64,000 nt of DNA from Mumia sp050632745 (GCF_050632745.1 NZ_JBODSD010000005.1:390352-454351); one strand, 5' to 3'; counted from the first letter of the stretch, positions 40,903-49,828 are shown. Numbers and translations are program-made. Notes: a model not told the origin generated them from the sequence alone.

Positions 40903-42449
40903 CGGCGACGCTTGTCCTCGTACATCCGCGCGTCCGCCACCGCGTACAGCGCGTCGGGCGTCAGCCCCTCGCTCGACGAGGCGAGCCCCATGCTGAGCCC
41001 GATCCCGGCCTTCACCGTCGGCTGCAGCGAGGCGACCTGCGCGGCCAGCTGCAGGCGGTCCATCACCAGCTGCGCCTCGACCGGCTCCGACGACGCGAGC
41101 ACGATCGCGAACTCGTCGCCACCGACCCGCGCCGCCCGGTCGCCGCGGCGGATGTTGCCGCGGATCAGGTCGGCGACCGCCTTGAGCGCGTCGTCACCGA
41201 CCGCGTGGCCGTGGGTGTCGTTCAGCTTCTTGAGCCGGTCGACGTCGACGAGGACCACGCTGACGTCGGACTCCGAGGCGGCCGCGTCGGCGATCCACTC
41301 GTCGAAGGCGCGGCGGTTGCCCAGCCCCGTGAGGGCGTCCTCGCGGGCGGCGCGGACCGCTGCGTCGTGCGCCCGCGAGCGCTCGTAGCCGGCGATCGCG
41401 GCGCGCATCATCTCGAGGTCGCTGTGGTGCTGCTGGCGCCACGCCCAGGAGATGCTCCGCCCGTAGCCGAGCCCGGCACCCGCCGACGGGTAGCCCATCG
41501 CGTCGGCGACCCGCAGCGTCGCCCACCGCACGTACCGCTGCACGTTGAGGTCGTCGACCCCGTCGAGCCGGATCAGCGCCCGGCGGGCCTCGCGCTGCGC
41601 CTCGGCGATCTCGCCGACCTCCACGTAGGCCACCGCGAGCAGGGCGGTCGCCTCCATCTCGAAGCCGGCGTGGGTGGCGCCGAGGTTGCTGCGGCACACG
41701 TGAAGCTCACCGATCCAGCGCGCAGGATCGGCCGGCCACGCCGCGGCGGCCCGCAGGTAGCGCGCGAGCGGGAAGACCGCACCCTCCACGTGCTCGGAGT
41801 CGGCCAGCGCGAGCGAGCGCTCGGCCCACCGCACGACCTCCGCCCGACGGGTCTCGACCTCCTCCTGGAGGTCGGGCTCCATCAGCATGTCGAGCTCCTT
41901 GGCCCAGTGGTAGTTCACCGTCGCCAGGTTGCGTGCGTCGATCGCCCGGGAGCCGGCGAGGTCGAGCTTGCGCTCCTCGATGCCCATCGCCGCCTCGTAG
42001 TGCGGGACCGCGAGCTCGAACAGCCCGAACTTCTCGTACGCCTGGCCGAGGTGCGTGTGCGCCCATCCGCGCAGGCCGTCCTGGTGGGCGTCTCGCAGCT
42101 CGTACTCCGCACGCACCAGGTCCTGGACCGCATCGGCGGGACGGTTGTCGTGCAGCACCGCGATCGCACGGGTGGCGCACCCGATCGCGACCCATCCGGG
42201 CTCGTCCAGCGCGAGACCCACGGCCTGGCAGGCGGCCGCGGCGCGCGACGCCTGCCCGATGGTGCCGGCCTGGACAGCGGCGACGGCGAGGACGTACTCG
42301 GCGGCGGCGCGCAGCTCCGACGGATCACGGCCGACGTCGCGGAGGACGTTCTTCATCGCGGCGACGGCGGAGTCACCGTCTCCCGCGCGGATCGCCGCCA
42401 TCGCGGTGGTCAGACGTGCGGCATGCGACGACGTGATGGTTGAGGTCAT
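40884..42449 (-). CDS. GGDEF-domain diguanylate cyclase with N-terminal TPR-like region
   Basis: A 521-residue protein. Residues 1 to about 330 are helical TPR-like repeats with no transmembrane segment. The GGDEF domain (ALTGLGNRRAFDEWIADAA ... RLKKLNDTHGHAVGDDALKAVADLIRGNIRRGDRAARVGGDEFAIV) has an intact GGDEF active site and an RxxD inhibitory site (RRGD) five residues upstream, so it should make c-di-GMP from two GTP with product inhibition. It is cytosolic and is probably regulated through protein contacts of the repeats. GGAAGGAG precedes the ATG. Confidence 0.88.
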   Translation of the reverse strand: MTSTITSSHAARLTTAMAAIRAGDGDSAVAAMKNVLRDVGRDPSELRAAAEYVLAVAAVQAGTIGQASRAAAACQAVGLALDEPGWVAIGCATRAIAVLHDNRPADAVQDLVRAEYELRDAHQDGLRGWAHTHLGQAYEKFGLFELAVPHYEAAMGIEERKLDLAGSRAIDARNLATVNYHWAKELDMLMEPDLQEEVETRRAEVVRWAERSLALADSEHVEGAVFPLARYLRAAAAWPADPARWIGELHVCRSNLGATHAGFEMEATALLAVAYVEVGEIAEAQREARRALIRLDGVDDLNVQRYVRWATLRVADAMGYPSAGAGLGYGRSISWAWRQQHHSDLEMMRAAIAGYERSRAHDAAVRAAREDALTGLGNRRAFDEWIADAAASESDVSVVLVDVDRLKKLNDTHGHAVGDDALKAVADLIRGNIRRGDRAARVGGDEFAIVLASSEPVEAQLVMDRLQLAAQVASLQPTVKAGIGLSMGLASSSEGLTPDALYAVADARMYEDKRRRSGAVA

Positions 42450-42599
42450 CGCACTCCTTCCCCGAGCACACCGTCAGTATGGCCGCAATCGTCCGTTTCA
42501 AGGGCCGCTTTCAGAGAACGGCATGCCAGGGTCACAGCGGGGTCCGGTTGCACGAAGCCGCCACCGACCTCCCGAGCGGCAGCAACTAGCCTGAGCCGG

Positions 42600-43841
42600 A
42601 TGAGCAGCACACGAGTGGCGCGCCGTCTCGCGCTCGGTCTCTCGGCCGCGTTCGTCATCACCGGCTGCTCCGACACCTCGCCCCGTCCCGGCGCGGGGAC
42701 GAGCGAGCAGACGTCGAGCGCGTCGCCGTCGACCGGCTCCGCGAGCACGCCGAGCGCCTCGACCGGGACCCCGAGCGCGCCCCCCGCGACGCCGTCCGCA
42801 GCCACCCCCACGGCACTCGCCGGACTCACCCTCCCCCAGGTCGTCGGCCAGGTGTTCATGACCGGGACCTCCCCGTCGTCGGCGGAGGACGCCACGCTCG
42901 CGTCGATCCGCGAGCAGCACGTGGGCAACGTCATGCTCCGCGGGCGCAGCGACGACGGCGTCGCGACGACGGCCCGGGTGGTCCGCACGCTCCGCGGCGC
43001 GGTGAGCGACGACGCGACCGGGTCGATCCCGCTCCTCGTCGCGACGGACCAGGAGGGCGGGGCGGTGCAGGTGCTGCGCGGCCGCGGGTTCAGCGACATC
43101 CCGAGCGCCCTCACCCAGGGCAGGTGGTCCGTCGCGACCGTGCGCAGCCGCGCGGCGACCTGGGGGCGCCGGCTGCGCGCCGCCGGGGTCGACCTCAACC
43201 TCGCACCGGTGCTCGACACGGTCCCGAGCCCCGCGTTCGCCCCGCGCAACGCCCCGATCGGCGCGTACGACCGTCAGTACGGCTTCACGCCGCAGGTCGT
43301 GTCGAGCAAGGGGCTCGCGTTCTTCGGCGGGATGGAGGACGCGGGCGTCGTCGCCACCGTGAAGCACTTCCCCGGGCTGGGCCGCGTCACCGCCAACACC
43401 GACACCAGCGACGACGTGCACGACACGCGGACGACGTCCACCGACCCGTACCTCCAGCCGTTCGCGGACGCGATCGCCGCCGGAGCACGCGTGGTGATGA
43501 TGGCGACGGCGACGTACGACCGCATCGACCCGCGCGAGCCGGCGGCGTTCTCCCGCCCGATCGTCACCGGCCTGCTCCGCGACCGGATGGGGTTCGACGG
43601 TGTCGTGATGTCCGACGACCTGTCTGCCGCCCAGCAGGTCAAGGACCGCTCGCCGGCGGAGCGCGCGGTCGACTTCCTGCGCGCCGGGGGCGACCTCGTC
43701 CTCGCGATCGACCCGGCGCAGATGCCGGAGATGACGGCGGCGGTCGTCGCCGAGGCGCGCAAGGACCCGGCGTTCGCGGCGCGGGTGCAGGAGGCCGCCG
43801 CGCGCGTGGTCGCCCTCAAGCGCGACCACGCCGCCGGCTGA
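42600..43841 (+). CDS. GH3-family beta-N-acetylhexosaminidase-like lipoprotein
   Basis: A 413-residue lipoprotein. The signal and lipobox are LALGLSAAFVITGCSDT, followed by a Ser/Thr/Pro-rich linker of about 45 residues. The GH3 N-terminal barrel has VKHFPGLGRVTANTDTSDDVHD (the His-Asp-type NagZ general acid region) and MGFDGVVMSDDLSAA with the nucleophile Asp. It probably trims GlcNAc from peptidoglycan fragments outside the membrane. TAGCCT lies 7 nt before the ATG, indicating a leaderless mRNA. Confidence 0.88.
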   Translation: MSSTRVARRLALGLSAAFVITGCSDTSPRPGAGTSEQTSSASPSTGSASTPSASTGTPSAPPATPSAATPTALAGLTLPQVVGQVFMTGTSPSSAEDATLASIREQHVGNVMLRGRSDDGVATTARVVRTLRGAVSDDATGSIPLLVATDQEGGAVQVLRGRGFSDIPSALTQGRWSVATVRSRAATWGRRLRAAGVDLNLAPVLDTVPSPAFAPRNAPIGAYDRQYGFTPQVVSSKGLAFFGGMEDAGVVATVKHFPGLGRVTANTDTSDDVHDTRTTSTDPYLQPFADAIAAGARVVMMATATYDRIDPREPAAFSRPIVTGLLRDRMGFDGVVMSDDLSAAQQVKDRSPAERAVDFLRAGGDLVLAIDPAQMPEMTAAVVAEARKDPAFAARVQEAAARVVALKRDHAAG

Positions 43842-43862
43842 GCCGCCGAGCCCGCCGAGCCG

Positions 43863-45596
43863 TCAGCGGTCCCGCAACCGCCGGAACACGTTCGTCCGGG
43901 CGAGGTCGAGAACCTCGTCGCCGCGCCCTGACAGCACCGTCTTGAGGGCGTACAGCGTGAAGCCCTTGGCCTGCGCCGCCGTCACCGTCGGCGGGATGGA
44001 CAGCTCCTGCCGTGCGACCACCACCTCGACGACGGCGGGCCCCGGTGCGGCGAAGGCCTCCGAGATCGCGTGCGGGAGCCGGTCGGGACGGTCCACCCGC
44101 TCCCCGTGCATGCCCATCGCACGAGCGATCGCCGCGAAGCTCGGGTTGGTGAGCCCGGTGCCGAAGTTCACGATCCCCGCCGCCTTCATCTCGAGCTCGA
44201 CGAAGGCGAGGGCGGAGTTGTTGAACACCACGATCTTCACCGGGAGCTGCTGCTGGACCAGCGTGATCATGTCCCCGAGCAGCATCGACAGCCCGCCGTC
44301 GCCGCAGAGCGCGACCACCTGCCGGTCCGGGTAGGCGGCCTGCGCCCCGATCGCGTGGCCGAGCGCGTTGGCCATGGTCCCGTGGGTGAAGGACCCGACG
44401 ATCGAGCGACGTCCGTTCATCGCGACGTAGCGCGCGGTCCAGATCACCGGCGTGCCCACGTCGCACGTGAACACCGCGTCGGCGGTCGCGGCGTCCGAGA
44501 CGGTGCGGGCGACGTACTGCGGGTGGAGCGGGCCGTCCTTGCCCGGTCCGGCGAGGTCGTCGAGCTCCGCCCGCGTCTTGGCGTAGTGGTCGAGCATCTT
44601 CCGCAGGTGCGCGTCGTCGCTGCGGGGGTCGAGCAGCGGCGTCAGCGCGCGCAGCGTCTCCCGGACGTCACCGACGAGCCCGAGGTCGATCGGCGTACGC
44701 CGTCCGAGCTGCTCGCCGCGCAGGTCGACCTGGATCACCGTCGCGTCCTCGGGGAAGAACTGCGGGTACGGGAAGTCCGTGCCGAGCATGAGCAGGACGT
44801 CGCACGCCTCCATCGCGCGGTAGCCCGAGGAGAAGCCGAGGAGCCCCGTCATCCCCACGTCGTACGGGTTGTCGTACTCGACGTACTCCTTCCCCCGCAT
44901 CGCGTGCACGATCGGAGCCTTCAGCGTCTCGGCCACCGTGACCAGCTCGTCGTGCGCTCCGGCGCACCCCGCACCGGCGAGGATCGTGACGCGCTCGGCG
45001 CCGTCGAGGATCGCCGCGGCACGCAGGAGGTCGGTGTTCGCCGGTACGACGAGGGGGCGGCTCCGCTCGATCGCCTTCGGCGGACGGCGTCCCGCTGCCT
45101 CCGCCTGCATGACGTCGCCGGGCACGACGACCACCGCGACGCCTCGCTCGGCCACCGCCGTACGGAACGCGATCTCGAGGATCCTCGGCAGCTGCTCGGG
45201 GAGGCCGGCCATCTCGCAGTAGACCGAGCACTCCCGGAACAGGTCCTGCGGGTGGGTCTCCTGGAAGTAGCCCGTGCCGATCTCGCTGCTGGGGATGTGC
45301 GAGGCGATCGCGACGACCGGCACCCGGCTGCGCTGGGCGTCGAAGAGCCCGTTGATGAGGTGGAGGTTGCCCGGTCCGCAGCTCGCCGCCACGACCGCGA
45401 CCTCCCCGGTGAGGTGCGCATCGGCGGCGGCGGCGAAGGCGGCGACCTCCTCGTGCCGCACGTGCACCCAGTCGAGCGTGCCGTCCTTGCGCAGCGCTTC
45501 GGTGAACGCGTTGAGCGAGTCACCGGGCAGTCCGTACACCCGTCTGGCGCCCGCCGCCTTGATCGTCTCGATCATCACCTCGGCTGTGCTCGGCAT
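43863..45596 (-). CDS. Thiamine-diphosphate-dependent pyruvate oxidase/dehydrogenase-like enzyme
   Basis: A 577-residue TPP enzyme of the PoxB/pyruvate oxidase type. The Pyr domain has the TPP glutamate in VRHEEVAAFAAAADAHLTG. The middle FAD-type domain follows (VTILAGAGCAGAHDEL). The PP domain holds VGSFTHGTMANALGHAIGAQAAYPDRQVVALCGDGGLSMLLGDMITLVQQQLPVKIVVFNNSALAF with the GDG-NN metal/TPP motif. It likely converts pyruvate to acetate or acetyl phosphate; the electron acceptor (quinone or O2) is not decidable here. Confidence 0.87.
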   Translation of the reverse strand: MPSTAEVMIETIKAAGARRVYGLPGDSLNAFTEALRKDGTLDWVHVRHEEVAAFAAAADAHLTGEVAVVAASCGPGNLHLINGLFDAQRSRVPVVAIASHIPSSEIGTGYFQETHPQDLFRECSVYCEMAGLPEQLPRILEIAFRTAVAERGVAVVVVPGDVMQAEAAGRRPPKAIERSRPLVVPANTDLLRAAAILDGAERVTILAGAGCAGAHDELVTVAETLKAPIVHAMRGKEYVEYDNPYDVGMTGLLGFSSGYRAMEACDVLLMLGTDFPYPQFFPEDATVIQVDLRGEQLGRRTPIDLGLVGDVRETLRALTPLLDPRSDDAHLRKMLDHYAKTRAELDDLAGPGKDGPLHPQYVARTVSDAATADAVFTCDVGTPVIWTARYVAMNGRRSIVGSFTHGTMANALGHAIGAQAAYPDRQVVALCGDGGLSMLLGDMITLVQQQLPVKIVVFNNSALAFVELEMKAAGIVNFGTGLTNPSFAAIARAMGMHGERVDRPDRLPHAISEAFAAPGPAVVEVVVARQELSIPPTVTAAQAKGFTLYALKTVLSGRGDEVLDLARTNVFRRLRDR

Positions 45597-45681
45597 CGTC
45601 GCTCCCCGGGTCGGCGGACTGCTCGGTCTCCCGCCATCGTCACACCCCTCGCACGGCCGGGCAGGAATCAGCGGCCCCGCC

Positions 45682-46026
45682 GTGCGCGTTGACGCCGACG
45701 TGGACACCGCACCGATCACTGCGCGCCTCGAGCGCGTAGAGGAGCTGCTCGCCGCCTTGCGCCGCGACCACGCGGCGATCGTGGCGGCGTCGGAGTCGTC
45801 CAACGCCGACGACGAGCACGATCCCGAGGGAGCGACGATCGCCTGGGAGCGCGAGCAGGTCGCGTCGCTGATCGCCCGCCACGAGGCGGAGCGGGAGCAG
45901 CTCACCGCGGCGCTGACGCGCGCCGAGGACGGGAGCTACGGGGTGTGCGAACGCTGCGGGCGGCCGATCCCGGCCGAACGGCTCGCCGTACGACCGGCCG
46001 CGCGCACGTGCGTCGGGTGCGGCTGA
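45682..46026 (+). CDS. TraR/DksA-type zinc-finger protein
   Basis: A 114-residue protein. A coiled-coil region (ITARLERVEELLAALRRDHAAIVAASE and WEREQVASLIARHEAEREQLTAALTRAEDG) precedes a C4 zinc finger, CERCGRPIPAERLAVRPAARTCVGC. The layout matches DksA/TraR proteins that bind the RNA polymerase secondary channel or act as ribosome-stress factors. The start is GTG 45682; GTG 45700 is an alternative. It stands divergent from the TPP enzyme. Confidence 0.8.
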   Translation: MRVDADVDTAPITARLERVEELLAALRRDHAAIVAASESSNADDEHDPEGATIAWEREQVASLIARHEAEREQLTAALTRAEDGSYGVCERCGRPIPAERLAVRPAARTCVGCG

Positions 46027-46027
46027 G

Positions 46028-46288
46028 TCAGCCCTTGCGGTTGGCGGCGACGCGGCTGCCGAGGAACGCGGAGTAGGCGACGAGGCCGACGGCCGCGAGC
46101 TTGCGGGTACGGCGCGACAGCAGGCCCAGCCCCAGCGCGAGCTCGGTGGCGCCGTTGCGCTTGATCCACTCGCCGGTGTTCTGCGGGAAGGCGGCCTGGT
46201 TGATCGAGGCGAACGCCTGCGGGGCGACGAAGTGGGCCGCGCCCGTGGCAGCGACGACGGTTCCGGCGATCGGGGCGAGCTTCGACAT
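46028..46288 (-). CDS. Small DoxX-like membrane protein
   Basis: An 86-residue protein with two hydrophobic stretches (APIAGTVVAATGAAHFVAP and ATELALGLGLLSRR / AAVGLVAYSAFLGSRVA). The pattern resembles a shortened DoxX/DUF4267-like protein. The function is unknown. GAGGAGAG precedes the ATG, and a clear promoter lies at 46317-46345. It converges with the DksA-like gene with one base between stops. Confidence 0.65.
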   Translation of the reverse strand: MSKLAPIAGTVVAATGAAHFVAPQAFASINQAAFPQNTGEWIKRNGATELALGLGLLSRRTRKLAAVGLVAYSAFLGSRVAANRKG

Positions 46289-46316
46289 GCTCTCTCCTCA
46301 GGTAGGGGACGACGTG

Positions 46317-46345
46317 ACAGTACCGATGGCACATTGCGCTGACAA
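46317..46345 (-). promoter_or_regulatory. Sigma-70-type promoter of the small DoxX-like gene
   Basis: TTGTCA (46340-46345), a 17-nt spacer and TACTGT (46317-46322), reading leftward. This gives a leader of about 25 nt with a good Shine-Dalgarno. Confidence 0.6.
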
Positions 46346-46367
46346 GGGCACCCTCCGGCGCAGCGCC

Positions 46368-46398
46368 TTGACCTCGAGCGAACTTGAGGTGTGAGGAT
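46368..46398 (+). promoter_or_regulatory. MerR/SoxR-type operator and long-spacer promoter
   Basis: TTGACC (46368-46373) and GAGGAT (46393-46398) are separated by 19 nt. The dyad ACCTCGAG-CGAA-CTTGAGGT (46371-46390, one mismatch) lies in the spacer. A 19-bp spacer with a central dyad is the hallmark of promoters activated by MerR-family proteins, and the sequence resembles SoxR boxes. The presumed start point falls at the GTG of the MFS gene, so that transcript would be leaderless. Confidence 0.6.
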
Positions 46399-46405
46399 CT
46401 CCGGC

Positions 46406-47836
46406 GTGCCCACCTCCCTCGGCTCCGCACCCGCCGCGACGCTCCGCGACCCGCGCCATCTCCCCTTCGTCGTCGGCGCCCTCGCGCTCGTCACGCTCGG
46501 CGCGTTCGAGAACCGCGCCACCCTCGCGATCCTGCCGACCGTCGCCGGCGAGCTCGACGGGATCGCCCTCTTCGGCGCGGCGGCCGCGGCACCCCTCATC
46601 TCCTCGGTGGTCGCGACGGTCGTCGCCGGGCTGTGGTGCGATCGACGGGGTCCCGTCCCGGCGCTCACGGTCGGGATGGCGGTCTTCGCCGTCTCGCAGC
46701 TCGCGATGGGGCTCGCGCCTGCGATGGCGGTGCTGATCGTGGGACGGATCGGCGCCGGCGTCGCGGAGGGTCTCCTCGACGTCGCCCTGACGGTGCTGGT
46801 CGCCCGTGTCCTCCCCGTCGCGCTGCGGCCCAAGATGTTCGCCGCGTTCGCGACAGCCTGGGTCGTCCCCTCGCTCGTCGGCCCGCCGATCGCCGGCGCG
46901 ATCGCCGAGACCGTCGGGTGGCGCTCGGTGTTCCTCGTCGCCGTCGTCCTCATGGTCCCGGCCGCCCTCGCGCTGCGTCCGTCCCTACGCGCCCTCCGCG
47001 CGCAGGGCGCCGGAGAAGAGGCGGACGGTACGCCGGATCGCGCGCGGTCGGTCGTCGTCGCGGCGTCGCTGGTGGCCGTGGGCCTCGCCGCTCTGGCCCT
47101 CGGTGGTCCGAGCCTCGCGGGCGGCGGGCCGGCGGCGGTGACCGGGGCTCTCGCGGTCGCGGCGGGCCTCGTGCTCGTCGGGATCGGCGCTCGGCGGGTG
47201 CTGCCGCGCGGGACGGTCCGGTTCGCCGCCGGCGTCCCTGCCGTGGTCGCCAGCCGAGGGCTCCAGGCCGCCGCGTTCGCCGGCGCAGGCGCCTTCATCC
47301 CGTTGATGCTGACCACGGTCCACGGGCTCTCCCCTGCGGCCGCCGGCAGCAGCCTGACGATCACCGGACTGTTCTGGGCGCTGGGCTCTCAGATCAACGG
47401 CTCCACGCTCGTCCAGCGTCGGACCACCGTGCCCACGCGGATGCGTACGGCGTTCGCGCTCATCGCGGTCGGAATCGTGGGACCCGCCCTGGTGTCGGTC
47501 GACCGCCTCCCCGTCTGGGTGGGGCTGGCGCTGTGGGCCGTGGCCGGCGTCGGGATGGGCATCGGCTCTCCGACGCTGACCACCCAGCTCCTGGAGCTCT
47601 CCCCGCCGGACGTGCAGGGACGCAGCACCGCGGCGTCCATGCTCTCGGCGACGATCGCGCAGTCGGTGCTGGTCGCCGCCGCCGGAGTCGCGATCGCGGG
47701 GGCAGGGACGCCGTTGCCCGGCACGGTGCTGGCGGGGATCCTCACCACCGCCGCAGCGGTCGCGCTCCTCGGTGCGGCGACGACACGGCGGTTGGGGCAC
47801 CCGCGGACCGAGCCGACGGCCTGGGTGAGCCCGTAG
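46406..47836 (+). CDS. MFS transporter
   Basis: A 476-residue twelve-to-fourteen-helix transporter. It starts at about RHLPFVVGALALVTLGAFENRATLAILPTVAGEL; the loop after helix 2 is CDRRGPVPAL (motif A-like) and a second repeat follows residue 230. It resembles drug/multidrug efflux MFS proteins. I chose the GTG at 46406 because it lies 7 nt after the MerR-type -10; a GTG five codons upstream (46391) is the alternative. Efflux of a redox-active or toxic compound is suggested by the operator, not shown. Confidence 0.82.
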   Translation: MPTSLGSAPAATLRDPRHLPFVVGALALVTLGAFENRATLAILPTVAGELDGIALFGAAAAAPLISSVVATVVAGLWCDRRGPVPALTVGMAVFAVSQLAMGLAPAMAVLIVGRIGAGVAEGLLDVALTVLVARVLPVALRPKMFAAFATAWVVPSLVGPPIAGAIAETVGWRSVFLVAVVLMVPAALALRPSLRALRAQGAGEEADGTPDRARSVVVAASLVAVGLAALALGGPSLAGGGPAAVTGALAVAAGLVLVGIGARRVLPRGTVRFAAGVPAVVASRGLQAAAFAGAGAFIPLMLTTVHGLSPAAAGSSLTITGLFWALGSQINGSTLVQRRTTVPTRMRTAFALIAVGIVGPALVSVDRLPVWVGLALWAVAGVGMGIGSPTLTTQLLELSPPDVQGRSTAASMLSATIAQSVLVAAAGVAIAGAGTPLPGTVLAGILTTAAAVALLGAATTRRLGHPRTEPTAWVSP

Positions 47837-47875
47837 GCCCGCGCACGCTCGTCAGCGGTCGGCCGGCGGCCGCGG

Positions 47876-48823
47876 TCAGCCGTCGAGGTCGCCGTTGATC
47901 GACCCGCCGCGCCCCGCATGGACGGCGACGAGGATGCGATCCACGGCGGCGGGCAGGTCGGTGACGCGTTCGATCTCCACGCCGCGACGGGGCGGCGGCT
48001 CGATCACCTTGCTCCACCCCGGACCGCCGATCAGGACGAGCACCGGTGACGCCGCGGCCTCCTGGAGCGACAGGAGAAGGGCGGGATCGGGCCTGCGCAT
48101 CGACGCCCACACGAACGCGACCCGGGGTCGAGACCGGACCAGCTCGTCGACCATCGACGGGGACGGCACCCGCCCGCCGAGCGAGCGGCAGGCCAGTCCG
48201 GCCTCCGCGAGGGCGGCCTCGAGCGCGGCGATCGGGAGCGAGTGCTGCTCCTCCTCGGCAGCCGCGAGGAGGATGTCGCTGTCGGCCGAGCCTCGCGTCC
48301 GCAGCGTCGCCCGCGCCGTCGCCGCGCGGAGCGCGGTCGTGATGACCTCGGTCGTCAGGTGCTCTCCCGCGATGCCGAACGCCGGGTCACGCCACCGGTC
48401 CCCCACCGCCTGCAGGAGCGGCACGAACACCTCGTCCCACGCACGCGTGACACCACGCTGGGTCACCGCCCGCGTGACGTGCCTGCGCATCGCCTCCGTG
48501 TCACCCCGACCGGCGGCGGCGAGCAGGACGGAGACGAGGTCGCCGCTGATCTGCTCCTGCGCGCGTCCGAGGCTGAGAGGCGACACGTGCGGATCGGCGC
48601 GGACCGCGGCGACCGCGAGCTGGGGCGACATGCCGTCGGCGACCAGGCGTGCGACGACAGCGAGACGACCGACGTCCTCCTCCGAGTAGCGCCGGTGCCC
48701 CCCTGCGCTGCGGCCGGACGGGACGAGACCGTACCGGCGCTCCCAGGTCCGCAGCGTCGCCGCCGGGACACCGAGTCGCACAGCGACGTCTCGCACGCTC
48801 ATGCCTTCAGGTGGGGGTGGCAT
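47876..48823 (-). CDS. MerR-family regulator with B12-binding domain (CarH/LitR-like)
   Basis: A 315-residue protein. The N-terminal MerR HTH is MSVRDVAVRLGVPAATLRTWERRYGLVPSGRSAGGHRRYSEEDVGRLAVV. A helical bundle follows (AWDEVFVPLLQAVGDRWRDPAFGIAGEHLTTEVI) with the W-x-E-H type motif that shields cobalamin. A Rossmann-like B12 domain (ADSDILLAAAEEEQHSLPIAALEAALAEAG) carries a candidate cobalt-ligand His in EEEQHSLP. TATACT lies 6 nt before the ATG at 48823, supporting a leaderless start. CarH/LitR relatives are light-sensing repressors of carotenoid or photolyase genes; neither is present here. Confidence 0.85.
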   Translation of the reverse strand: MPPPPEGMSVRDVAVRLGVPAATLRTWERRYGLVPSGRSAGGHRRYSEEDVGRLAVVARLVADGMSPQLAVAAVRADPHVSPLSLGRAQEQISGDLVSVLLAAAGRGDTEAMRRHVTRAVTQRGVTRAWDEVFVPLLQAVGDRWRDPAFGIAGEHLTTEVITTALRAATARATLRTRGSADSDILLAAAEEEQHSLPIAALEAALAEAGLACRSLGGRVPSPSMVDELVRSRPRVAFVWASMRRPDPALLLSLQEAAASPVLVLIGGPGWSKVIEPPPRRGVEIERVTDLPAAVDRILVAVHAGRGGSINGDLDG

Positions 48824-48937
48824 GGGGAGAGTATAAACCTGCTCAGGTCTCGGCACGCATGAACTGGTTCGTTCTGGGCACACCTGACCCGAACCTCGGG
48901 TTTGCGGGCGTCTACGGTCACAAATCGGTTCACAGGA

Positions 48938-48968
48938 TTGACAGATGAACAACTTCCCGTGCTAACTT
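48938..48968 (+). promoter_or_regulatory. Promoter of the WhiB gene
   Basis: TTGACA (48938-48943) is separated by 19 nt from TAACTT (48963-48968), which is preceded by TG at the extended -10 position (TGCTAACTT). This gives a leader of about 55 nt. Confidence 0.55.
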
Positions 48969-49032
48969 CTTCCTCCGACAGGCCATGGGCCCGCTACCGG
49001 CACGACAGGCAACGCACGAAGGAGCAGCAGAC

Positions 49033-49329
49033 ATGAGCAGCACGATCTCTCGACTCCCGATGCCTCTCATCGACGAGTACGAGTGGCAGTTCGAGGGTGC
49101 ATGCAACGACGCCGACACGGCGATCTTCTTCAGCCCCGAGGACGAGCGCGGCAAGAAGCGGCACGACCGCGAGGCGAAGGCGAAGGCCTACTGCGCCACC
49201 TGCCCGGTCGTCAGCCAGTGCCTCGAGCACGCGCTTCGCGTGCGCGAGCCCTTCGGCGTCTGGGGTGGGCTCAACACCAGCGAGCGCAACGCCCTCCTCG
49301 AGGGCGGGCCGGCTCGACGGGCGAGCTGA
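49033..49329 (+). CDS. WhiB-family iron-sulfur transcription factor
   Basis: A 98-residue Wbl protein. The four cluster-ligand cysteines are in FEGACND and YCATCPVVSQC. The turn motif is GVWGG followed by the basic/helical tail. The FFSPEDERGKKRHDREAKAKAYC stretch resembles WhiB3/WhiD most. These [4Fe-4S] proteins act with the primary sigma factor in redox and developmental control. AAGGAG lies 8 nt upstream of the ATG; a longer frame starting at 48985 is rejected. Confidence 0.88.
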   Translation: MSSTISRLPMPLIDEYEWQFEGACNDADTAIFFSPEDERGKKRHDREAKAKAYCATCPVVSQCLEHALRVREPFGVWGGLNTSERNALLEGGPARRAS

Positions 49330-49393
49330 CCGCGGCGGTTGCCCTTCCCGCCTAGGCTTGACCTGGAGTCCAACGAGGACGAGGAGGCCGACC

Positions 49394-49696
49394 GTGGGAC
49401 TGTTCCGCAGCAAGGGCGCACAGGACGAGGTGAAGTCCTCGACCTCGGGTCAGCCCCTCGATCCCGAGCACCGTGCCGTGACCCAGGTCTTCACCGATGT
49501 CGGAGCGGGCATCACCTGGGCGATCGGCACGCCGGCCGGCGTCGACGGGACCACCACCGGGAAGGCGAACGTGCCGGCTCCAGAGCCGGACGAGACTGCT
49601 GCCGCCGACCTGGCTCCGGTGGACGAGGTAGCCGACTCCGTTCAGCGATGGTTCCAGGGCCGGACCCGCGACGGAGCTGCGGACACCCAGGACTGA
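49394..49696 (+). CDS. Small hypothetical protein
   Basis: A 100-residue acidic soluble protein (VGLFRSKGAQDEVKSSTSGQ ... DEVADSVQRWFQGRTRDGAADTQD). The first five residues are hydrophobic and the rest low-complexity polar. GAGGAGG lies 7 nt before the GTG. I recognise no family. It ends just before the first 54-bp hairpin repeat. Confidence 0.6.
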   Translation: MGLFRSKGAQDEVKSSTSGQPLDPEHRAVTQVFTDVGAGITWAIGTPAGVDGTTTGKANVPAPEPDETAAADLAPVDEVADSVQRWFQGRTRDGAADTQD

Positions 49697-49750
49697 GCGA
49701 CACGAAGGCGCCCCGACCGACAGGTCGGGGCGCCTTCGTCGTACCCGGCG
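49697..49750. repeat. 54-bp hairpin repeat, copy 1 (terminator-like)
   Basis: ACGAAGGCGCCCCGACC (49702-49718) and GGTCGGGGCGCCTTCGT (49723-49739) form a perfect 17-bp stem with loop GACA. The 54 bp from GCGACACG to ACCCGGCG is identical to 51406-51459. It directly follows the small hypothetical gene, where a terminator belongs. There is no T-tract. Confidence 0.9.
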
Positions 49751-49828
49751 AGGGGCTGGCGGGACCTCTCAGCGGCTAGTCTTCGCAGCAGGTGATGTCG
49801 CACCCTCCCCGACCCGATAGGCGCGCCG

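Noticed and set aside
48985..49032. Sixteen-residue N-terminal extension of the WhiB protein
   Set aside because: AAGGAG is correctly spaced for the ATG at 49033 and the extension does not resemble Wbl N-termini.
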